Source: Agathobacter sp.
Lineage (GTDB): Bacteria > Bacillota > Clostridia > Lachnospirales > Lachnospiraceae
Length of the DNA stretch: 64,000 nt
Reading direction: 5' to 3'
Assembly (NCBI GenBank): GCA_022772675.1
Contig: JALEZW010000055.1
Location: forward strand, 33,631-97,630
Positions within the stretch are counted from its first letter, which is position 1, and every line of letters starts with the position of its first letter. The translations under genes and the position numbers were made by a program. The notes below the pieces were generated by a model that was not told the origin of the DNA, searched no databases, and was given only the letters and a program-made list of their open reading frames with translations. This document shows positions 56,720 through 64,000 of this stretch, one piece after another.

Positions 56720-58667
56720 AATGCTGGTAAAACAGCTTAATGCTGCATCAGCTGCATATTATAACGGTCAGGATGAAATCATGTCAAACTATGAGTGGGA
56801 CGCACTGTTTGATGAACTGACGGAACTGGAAAAAAGATCAGGGTATGTCCTGCCGGACAGCCCAACGCAGAATGCCGGATTTAAGGAGAGTGGAAGCGGA
56901 CAGAAGGAAGCACATGAATATCCGGCACTTTCCCTTGCAAAGACAAAACAGGTCAGTGAGCTGCAGGCATGGGCAGGAAACCGTTCCATCTGGCTTTCCT
57001 GGAAACTGGACGGACTCACACTGGTTCTGACCTATGACGGGGGAATTCTGACGAAAATACTGACCCGGGGAAATGGAAGTGTGGGAACTAATATCACATT
57101 TTTAAAGAGTGCAATCGGTGGTTTCCCACAGAAGATCAGTTACAAGGGACATATGGTGGTGCGTGGGGAAGCTGCGATTTCCTATACGGATTTTGCACAG
57201 ATCAATGATATGATCGAGGATGATGACGAGAAATATGCCAATCCGAGAAATCTGGCCTCCGGCACTTTAAACCTGGAGGATCCGGCGGAGGTAAAATCAC
57301 GCCACGTGGTCTTTCATGCATTTACCCTGGTTCACATGGATGAACCCATGGTATCCTGGGGAGAGCGAATGAACTTTCTGGAAAAAGAGGGCTTTACTGT
57401 GGTGGACAGAGAGGCAGTTACTGCAGAAACGCTTCCGGAGGCTGTAGAGAGATGGACAAAGCGTGTGGAAATGGGACAGATGGATATCCCGGTAGATGGC
57501 CTTGTTATCTGCTATGATGATACGGATTATGCAGCATCCGGCAGTGTGACCGGACATCATGCCACAAGAGCCGGTTTTGCCTTCAAGTGGCAGGATGAGG
57601 CAGTAGATACGAAACTGGATCATATTGAATGGTCCTGTGCGGTATCCACAATTTCCCCGGTAGCTGTATTTGAGCCGGTACAGATTGAGGGGACAACTGT
57701 TTCCCGGGCATCCCTGTGTAATATCAGTGAAATTGAGCGGCTTGGAATCGGGAAAAATTGTACACTTTCCGTGATAAAAGCAAATAAAATCATTCCAAAG
57801 TGTATAGCGGTAAGGGATGCGGTGGGAGAAGTAGAAATTCCAAAAGAGTGTCCGGTCTGCCATGCACCTACGGAAATTCATGTCAGTCCAAACAGCGGAA
57901 CCCGGACACTGCACTGTACAAACCCGGAATGTACGGCAAAAAATGTTAAGAAATTTACCCGTTTTGTCAGCAAGTGGGGGATGGATATTGATGGCTTATC
58001 CATCCAGACCATGCTTCGCTTTATCAATGCCGGTTACATTCACGAGTTTGCAGATATTTATCATCTGCGGGATCATTTTTCTGAAATTAGCGGAATGGAT
58101 GGGTTTGGAGAAAAGTCTGTGGCAAATATGGATCAGTCCATTGAAAAAAGCAGGCAGGTGCATCCGGTGAATTTTATCTTTGCACTCTGTATCCCATTAA
58201 TTGGTGTGGATGCGGGAAAGAAAATTGTAGCATCCATCGGATTTGACGGCTTTTTAAAGAGAATGGAAGAGGGCGAAGGCTTTGAGGATATAGAGGGAAT
58301 CGGTGCAGAGCGTTCTAATTCCATTTTATCCTGGTACGGGAAAGAAAAAAACAGGAACGGACTTATGGAACTGCTTAAGGAAGTATCGGTAGAACATGTG
58401 GAGCGTAAAGATACATCGGAAGGAAGGTGTGCAGGGCTTAGCTTTGTCATAACCGGAGATGTACATCACTATAAAAACCGTGATGAATTTAAGGCCTATG
58501 TAGAAAGCCAGGGCGGAAAGGTGACCGGAAGCGTTTCGAAAAAAACGGCATATCTCGTCAATAATGACTTAGAATCCGCGTCATCTAAAAACCGTAAGGC
58601 AAAAGAACTGGGAATCCCGATTATTTCAGAGGATATGTTTATAGAAAAGTTCGGAGGAGGAATTTAA
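56694..58667 (+). CDS. NAD-dependent DNA ligase, LigA-like (divergent)
   Basis: WKLDGLTL nucleotidyl-lysine motif, NPRNLASGTLN, 4-Cys Zn finger (CPVCHAP...CTNPEC), HhH and C-terminal BRCT. Confidence 0.9.
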   Translation: MDTEKQRIEMLVKQLNAASAAYYNGQDEIMSNYEWDALFDELTELEKRSGYVLPDSPTQNAGFKESGSGQKEAHEYPALSLAKTKQVSELQAWAGNRSIWLSWKLDGLTLVLTYDGGILTKILTRGNGSVGTNITFLKSAIGGFPQKISYKGHMVVRGEAAISYTDFAQINDMIEDDDEKYANPRNLASGTLNLEDPAEVKSRHVVFHAFTLVHMDEPMVSWGERMNFLEKEGFTVVDREAVTAETLPEAVERWTKRVEMGQMDIPVDGLVICYDDTDYAASGSVTGHHATRAGFAFKWQDEAVDTKLDHIEWSCAVSTISPVAVFEPVQIEGTTVSRASLCNISEIERLGIGKNCTLSVIKANKIIPKCIAVRDAVGEVEIPKECPVCHAPTEIHVSPNSGTRTLHCTNPECTAKNVKKFTRFVSKWGMDIDGLSIQTMLRFINAGYIHEFADIYHLRDHFSEISGMDGFGEKSVANMDQSIEKSRQVHPVNFIFALCIPLIGVDAGKKIVASIGFDGFLKRMEEGEGFEDIEGIGAERSNSILSWYGKEKNRNGLMELLKEVSVEHVERKDTSEGRCAGLSFVITGDVHHYKNRDEFKAYVESQGGKVTGSVSKKTAYLVNNDLESASSKNRKAKELGIPIISEDMFIEKFGGGI

Positions 58668-59600
58668 ATGCCAATCAAAACACAGAGTGATCTCCCCGCA
58701 AAGGAGATTTTAGAGAGAGAAAATATATTTGTGATGGATGAAAACCGCGCAATGCATCAGGACATTCGTCCAATTAAGATTATGATCATGAATCTGATGC
58801 CCCTTAAGGAGGATACGGAGCTGCAGATTCTGCGGTCATTGTCCAACACGCCGCTGCAGGTTGATGTATCCTTTATGGCACCGGTGTCCCACCTGCCTAC
58901 GCATACCTCCATCAGTCATCTCAATCAATTTTATCAGACCTTTGATGAAATCAAAAATGAATATTATGACGGGCTGATCATTACCGGTGCGCCTGTAGAA
59001 CTGATGGAGTATGAGGAAGTGGACTATTGGCGGGAAATCTGTGAGCTGATGGAATGGTCAAAAAAGCATGTAACTTCCACCCTTCATCTGTGCTGGGGGG
59101 CTCAGGCGGGATTGTACTATCATTACGGAATTCCCAAGTATACGCTGGACAAAAAAAAGTTCGGAGTGTTCCGCCACCACGTCATGAACCGGAAGATTCC
59201 CCTGGTCCGCGGATTTGACGACTATTTTTATGCCCCGCATTCCCGCCATACCGAGGTACGGAAAGAAGATATCTTAAAGCATGAGGATCTGACCATTCTT
59301 GCGGAATCTGAGGAGGCAGGGGTTTCCCTTGTGATCAATCAGGACGGAAGCCAGATTTTCGTGATGGGACATCCGGAATATGACCGTCTGACCCTGGATA
59401 AGGAATATAAGCGTGACAGGGAAAAAGGACTTCCCATTGAACTGCCCTGCAATTATTATCCGGATGATGATCCGGGAAAACGGCCGATGCTGCAGTGGAG
59501 ATCCCATGGGAACATCATGTATGCCAACTGGCTGAATTATTACGTATACCAGCAGACGCCCTATGAGTTTGTCAATACTGCGGAGATTATCGGGAAATAG
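58668..59600 (+). CDS. metA: Homoserine O-acyltransferase MetA
   Basis: [63 protein letters not shown]. Confidence 0.97.
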   Translation: MPIKTQSDLPAKEILERENIFVMDENRAMHQDIRPIKIMIMNLMPLKEDTELQILRSLSNTPLQVDVSFMAPVSHLPTHTSISHLNQFYQTFDEIKNEYYDGLIITGAPVELMEYEEVDYWREICELMEWSKKHVTSTLHLCWGAQAGLYYHYGIPKYTLDKKKFGVFRHHVMNRKIPLVRGFDDYFYAPHSRHTEVRKEDILKHEDLTILAESEEAGVSLVINQDGSQIFVMGHPEYDRLTLDKEYKRDREKGLPIELPCNYYPDDDPGKRPMLQWRSHGNIMYANWLNYYVYQQTPYEFVNTAEIIGK

Positions 59601-59719
59601 CAGGAAAATTATAATCTGGTCTATGCGGGAAATCTGGAGAAATCGTGTTGCTGCATGAGCGAGGGGAGTACAGTGCACATTTCGTGGATTCCTTCGGATT
59701 TACCGGGGTGCCGAAATTT

Positions 59720-59778
59720 GCAAGAGCTCTTTTCCTGCAAGTAGGATAAGAGTTCTGACCTTTTGACCCTTGTATCAT
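59720..59778. repeat. Inverted-repeat element, copy B (right end only)
   Basis: gagctctt-tcctgcaag..agg...gagttctgaccttttgacccttgtatcat shared with the right end of copy A. Confidence 0.8.
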
Positions 59779-59832
59779 ATTATAGGAAAAATCCCACTCA
59801 GCCATGTGGGTGTAACTGAGTGGGAGAACTGT

Positions 59833-60180
59833 CTAAATAATAATTCGTGCAGCCGGAGAATCCTCTAAAGTATCTTCGATGTACTTGTTTATAGACATTT
59901 GATGGGCTGTTGCATAAATAAACAGCTTTTTGTGAAGTTCAGGAGAAAGGCGAATGTTGAAGCTGCCCTTAAATGCAACTTCTGGCTTTTTGCCCTCTGA
60001 CTTACAGGTTTCCAGATAGTCGTCAACAGCACCGTGGAAGTCATCCAGAAGCTCTTTGGCATTTTCGCCTTCATAAGAAATCAGAGAACGAATCCCCATG
60101 ACTTTACCGTAGAAAATGCCATCTGCTTCAGAAAACTCAACGTTTCCGACATAACCTTTGTATTGGATAGTGTTATTCAT
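59833..60180 (-). CDS. HicB-family antitoxin-like protein, apparently without intact HicA
   Basis: YKGYVGNVEFSEADGIFYGKVMGIRSLISYEGENAKELLDDFHGAVDDYL; C-terminal RHH-like FNIRLSPELHKKLFIYATAHQMSINKYIEDTL. Confidence 0.88.
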   Translation of the reverse strand: MNNTIQYKGYVGNVEFSEADGIFYGKVMGIRSLISYEGENAKELLDDFHGAVDDYLETCKSEGKKPEVAFKGSFNIRLSPELHKKLFIYATAHQMSINKYIEDTLEDSPAARIII

Positions 60181-60535
60181 ATAAGACCCTCCTGTTCCAA
60201 AATCGCTATCAGTTGTTTGAAGTGGAATGGAAGAACGAGATTCTGAACAATTTAGGTTCAAATTAAAAGCTGAACATAAAACATGAGAATAAATGATCCA
60301 TAAAGTTGTATGAATTAATAACTCACAATTATTCCTCAAAATCTTGAAAATCTAAAAAAAATAGCATATACTATTATTGTACGAAAGAAGAGTTTATGAT
60401 GCAGGTGTCAAAAGAAATTTCAACTCTCGTAGTATGTACAAAAAGGGTATTTCCCTAAAAATAATCAGAGATGCCTAGACGCTTTCCCTGTTTATATGGA
60501 TGATATAAATAAAACAAGGAAAGAGAGGAGAGTAT

Positions 60536-61363
60536 ATGAGTTTAGAACAATACTCAAAAGCGACACAGGAAACAGCGCAAAATCTTCGAATTATTGATGA
60601 TGCGTTATTCCGGTTGATGGCAGAGCGTCCGGGTGTATGCCAGGAAATTCTTAGAACCCTGTTAGATATGCCAAAACTGGTTGTAACACGCGTAACTGCA
60701 CAATCGGTTGTAAAAAGTCTCCATCGGGAAATTACATTAGATGCCTTTTGTGTCCTTGAAAATGGTGAATATGCAAATGTTGAAATGCAGAAAGGTGCAT
60801 GTAATGATGATATTGCAAGGACAAGGTTTCATGCAGCAGCACTTACAACCGCATATACACCAAAGGGTACAGATTTCAGAGATATTCCACAGGTTACAAT
60901 TTTGTATATCACTGAATATGATGCACTGAATAACAATCAGGCAGTAACACATGTAAAACGGTGTATGCAGACAAACGAAGGATTCATTCCTGTTTCTGAC
61001 AAAGAGGATATAATCTTTGCAAACACAGCTGTGAAGGATGATTCAGACAAATCGAAATTATTACAATTATTTCTGCGCAAGGATGTGTTTGAGGATGAAA
61101 AATATCCTGAATTAAGCAAAGCAATGAGGTATTTCAAACAAACGGAAGGAGGTCGTTCTGAAGTGTGTAAAACAGTAGACGATTATGCAAAAAGTTATGC
61201 AAAAAATTATGCAATTAGTTACGGCCAGCAGTGCCGTGCAGAAGAGCGATTAGATTCGATCCGAAATATGATCGAATTTGGTCTCACAAAAGAACAGATT
61301 TTACGAAAATATTCCGAGGAGGAATACGAAAAGGCAGAGCAGTCCATGCTCACAAATGCTTAA
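60536..61363 (+). CDS. Rpn-family recombination-promoting nuclease / PD-(D/E)XK transposase-like protein
   Basis: DDALFRLMAERPGVCQEILRTLL; REITLDAFCVLENGEYANVEMQ; FANTAVKDDSDKSKLLQLFL. Confidence 0.88.
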   Translation: MSLEQYSKATQETAQNLRIIDDALFRLMAERPGVCQEILRTLLDMPKLVVTRVTAQSVVKSLHREITLDAFCVLENGEYANVEMQKGACNDDIARTRFHAAALTTAYTPKGTDFRDIPQVTILYITEYDALNNNQAVTHVKRCMQTNEGFIPVSDKEDIIFANTAVKDDSDKSKLLQLFLRKDVFEDEKYPELSKAMRYFKQTEGGRSEVCKTVDDYAKSYAKNYAISYGQQCRAEERLDSIRNMIEFGLTKEQILRKYSEEEYEKAEQSMLTNA

Positions 61364-61502
61364 TGTTGGTTTATTGAAAGAAAGCCTTGTTTTACAGGGC
61401 TTATTTATTAGTTTTTCAAGCTTTAGATAAAATTGAGAATATTTTACCAACCCTTCCTTTTCGTGCATTTTATCAAGTGCAGGAAAAGGAAGGAGGGTGT
61501 CT

Positions 61503-61904
61503 ATGTCAGATTTTTACTCATTTCAGAGCTGGTTGTATCATACCAGCATTTACCAAAACTTGTTACGGGAGCTTCCGGCTCCGCTAAACAATATTTATTT
61601 TGATTCCATCTTGTGTATTTGCTTGGTGTTGTATCTGATTTATCGGCTGGTGGAGACAGTACATATCATCAGGTATCGGAAGAAAATACGCAAGAAGCAG
61701 GAGTCAGACAGAAAGCGTCGGTTGGAAAAAGATCAGGAATTTCACGAGAGGGAGCCAAAGGCGGACGAGAAGGAGGAACGAATCGGCAGATTCTTCGACT
61801 CTATGGAGTCCCATTTTACCGGAAAAATGAGAACACAGGAAACAGCCGGTGTCTGCAGGCCACAGAAAAACAGAAAATCGTTAGGCAGGAAGATTTTTTC
61901 TTGA
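61503..61904 (+). CDS. Hypothetical single-TM protein with charged C-terminus; possibly frameshifted
   Basis: ATG after ggaaggaggg SD; one TM then Lys/Glu-rich segment. Confidence 0.6.
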   Translation: MSDFYSFQSWLYHTSIYQNLLRELPAPLNNIYFDSILCICLVLYLIYRLVETVHIIRYRKKIRKKQESDRKRRLEKDQEFHEREPKADEKEERIGRFFDSMESHFTGKMRTQETAGVCRPQKNRKSLGRKIFS

Positions 61905-62231
61905 GAGGAAGGGAGCATTGACTGAGGAAAAGCCGGATGTGGAAGAGACTGTGAGCGACTACGATGTTGTCATGGGAGCTTTTGCATCCGAAGTGGAGCA
62001 GGAGGAGCGGATGAATCAGCTGCGGGAAAAGGATTAAAATCTATTACAAAAGATCAATTGCAGAAATTCATTACAAAAATGTTTAATGATGGATTTTCGC
62101 CGAAGGACACTCGGTGTCAGGCACACGAAACTGCAATGCCATTTAGCTCCGTGTTCGATTTCTTGTTCGGGTATCCGGGAATGAAAAATACCAGGAATTT
62201 TTGACAAAAAAATAGCAAAAATAAGCACGCC

Positions 62232-62257
62232 AAAAAGACAGATGCAAATCATCTGTC
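62232..62257 (-). terminator. Intrinsic terminator for the IS transposase
   Basis: Minus strand GACAGATG-atttg-CATCTGTC-TTTTT. Confidence 0.8.
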
Positions 62258-62283
62258 AAAACAAAAATATTCAGTTGCTAAGA

Positions 62284-63648
62284 TTACCGATATCCGAAAC
62301 GAATTGCTCCAATTCCACGAAGCGGACGGGCAAATTGTCGGAATTCTGTTTTTACAGCGTGTACAAATTTTGTCATTAATTTAATGATATCTATGGGCTT
62401 ATGTGTATCCCTGCGGATAAAGAATTTTCTTGCAGCTTTTAATGCTGATGAAAAGTCAATTTCGTAGTTATATTTATTGTCCTTTTTCCGCTTCTTTTTC
62501 TGGTTTTCTTCTGCAGCTTCATTGGCCAGGAAGATTCCAAAATTGTACAGAATAAGATTGGCATATATTTCCTGTTTCAGGAAGTCTGGTTTCTTGGAAT
62601 GAAAATAAAGAAGACCATTTGCGTGTTTCAGATACCGGAAAGAAACTTCAATGCCCCAGCGCCAGTGATAGCATGCCTTGATATCTTCCAGATCAAAAGT
62701 GTGCGGCAGGCTGGTAATCATATATTCGTAAGTGTTATCTGCCACCTTGATTTTTACAACCCGGAACTGCATGAAATAAAGGTGTTTATCATCGAGAAGC
62801 TGCTGGAAATGGGGAATATTTTTGTTAGGATTCATGTAGCTGTATACGTCGGACTGGTCTTTCATGATATTGGTTTTTTTGTCCGTAAAAAAGCGTTTGA
62901 TCGTAACGTCGAATTCCTCCTGGTCATCGGGCAGTTCGTTGATATAGGAGGAAAGCAGGCTCCTTGATGAAGCAGGTGCCTTCATTCTGAAAATATAGTT
63001 CAGATGCTTTTGTTCGCAGTGAAAAAGAAGGTCATAAGATTCGTAGCCTCTGTCCGCAGTAACAATATATTTTTCCGGATCATCCGGCTGGAAATGGTCA
63101 AGCATTGTATGAAATGCTTCCCGTTCATCGGGCTGCTGTCCCGGCTGGATAACAATGTCAAGAAAAGCCTTGCTGATGACGTCAACAAAACCATTCAGAT
63201 GCATGTGGTTATAACCCTTGTAGTCGATAAGGTGGGGCTTATTATAGTCCTCAATAATCTCCGAATTAGTCGTGTAAACAACATGACACCCATCACAGGC
63301 GAGAATGCAGTAATCTTTAAATTTGTTGGTAGTCCTGGGAAAAGATGAAGAAAATTCCGAGAACAGATATTCAAAAGCAGAAAGTGAAATCTGGCTGCGA
63401 CGCTGGCAGAAAGCAGACTGTGAGGGAATGCGGTCCGGATCAAAATCAAAGTAATCCATGATCTCATCATTGGTGCTTTCCTTGCCTATACCGATGATCA
63501 TACGCATGGTGTCATAGAAAGACAGTTTTCCAAGATCCTGCCGCATAAAATCGTGCCCGGGATTATTGGAAAAAAGCCAGTGATGGTCAGCCATGTCAGA
63601 GATGATAGAATTCAGTTTTTCTTTTACATTTGTAGGAAAATCGTTCAT
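62284..63648 (-). CDS. IS4-family-like DDE transposase
   Basis: ILACDGCHVVYT, VTADRGYESYDLLFHCE, YHWRWGIEVSFRYLKHANGLLYFHSKK (Y-x2-R-x3-E-x6-K region). Confidence 0.9.
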   Translation of the reverse strand: MNDFPTNVKEKLNSIISDMADHHWLFSNNPGHDFMRQDLGKLSFYDTMRMIIGIGKESTNDEIMDYFDFDPDRIPSQSAFCQRRSQISLSAFEYLFSEFSSSFPRTTNKFKDYCILACDGCHVVYTTNSEIIEDYNKPHLIDYKGYNHMHLNGFVDVISKAFLDIVIQPGQQPDEREAFHTMLDHFQPDDPEKYIVTADRGYESYDLLFHCEQKHLNYIFRMKAPASSRSLLSSYINELPDDQEEFDVTIKRFFTDKKTNIMKDQSDVYSYMNPNKNIPHFQQLLDDKHLYFMQFRVVKIKVADNTYEYMITSLPHTFDLEDIKACYHWRWGIEVSFRYLKHANGLLYFHSKKPDFLKQEIYANLILYNFGIFLANEAAEENQKKKRKKDNKYNYEIDFSSALKAARKFFIRRDTHKPIDIIKLMTKFVHAVKTEFRQFARPLRGIGAIRFGYR

Positions 63649-63755
63649 AATATAAATGTGCCTCCTTAGAAAAATAAGATGTTTTGAGTGGAATCAAAAA
63701 TCTCTTGTTAATCTAAGGGCCGCCTTATCTGATGTCAGATAAGGCGGCCGCACAT

Positions 63756-64000
63756 GTGCGCCTTGCGGCGCACGTTTCTAATGGGTGAAAGTCCCTAATC
63801 CGCCCTAGTAGTGGGAAGGATACAGCCAAAGCTAAGGGTGTCCTATTCATAGCATCGACTATGATTAACGCGAGGGGAATCTGAAGGAAAGTGGAGGCAA
63901 ATCTCTGGTCTGACGAACAGAAATCACATCAGGCTATAGTTAAGGATAAGGTTGCATGGCAAACTGAAGTCCAATAACTACTCGGAATTAACTATAGTAA
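63756..64000 (+). mobile_element. 5' end of a group II intron (continues beyond window)
   Basis: Starts GTGCG; domain I-like sequence gggtgaaagtccctaatccgccctagtagtgggaaggatacagcc...gaatctgaaggaaagtggaggcaaa...ctgacgaacagaaatcacat. Confidence 0.85.

Noticed and set aside
62299-63648. Terminal inverted repeats of the IS4-like element
   Set aside because: Searched both flanks by eye and found no convincing matching ends or target duplication; IS boundaries left undefined.

Overview
Chromosomal window from a low/mid-GC spore-forming Firmicute. Gene content suggests Clostridia, probably Lachnospiraceae; this is inferred from gene order, not from a database search. It opens inside mraZ and runs through a dcw/sporulation block: rsmH, ftsL-like, two tandem class B PBPs, murD, ftsW/spoVE, divIB, ftsZ, spoIIGA, sigE, and convergent sigG. 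Next come a VWA/MoxR/DUF58/ABC-transporter operon ending in a COG3044-type ATPase, argS, and the full spoIIIAA-AH operon. An XRE-cupin regulated transaminase/Fe-ADH/transporter cluster follows, then prfC, trxA, recA (with a LexA box), recX, rny, a nudF/spoIIM-like pair, aroF/aroD, tRNA-Arg(CCG), an SH3 protein, rluF-like, a ligA-like gene and metA. The right end (about 59.6-64 kb) is an accessory region: HicB-like orphan, Rpn nuclease, frame-disrupted ORF, IS4-like transposase and the 5' end of a group II intron. Main items for follow-up: (i) a dispersed, structured inverted-repeat element in three copies (16991-17248, 31059-31123, right end at 59720-59778); (ii) the transaminase/ADH operon with a degenerate 'cytidylate kinase-like' member and a terminator in its leader; (iii) the VWA/MoxR/ABC operon with a 1482-aa triple-VWA fusion; (iv) spoIIGA, whose Shine-Dalgarno and ATG are out of frame with its conserved N-terminus; (v) a PBP with KTA instead of KTG. 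All family calls come from reading translated motifs; no searches were run.
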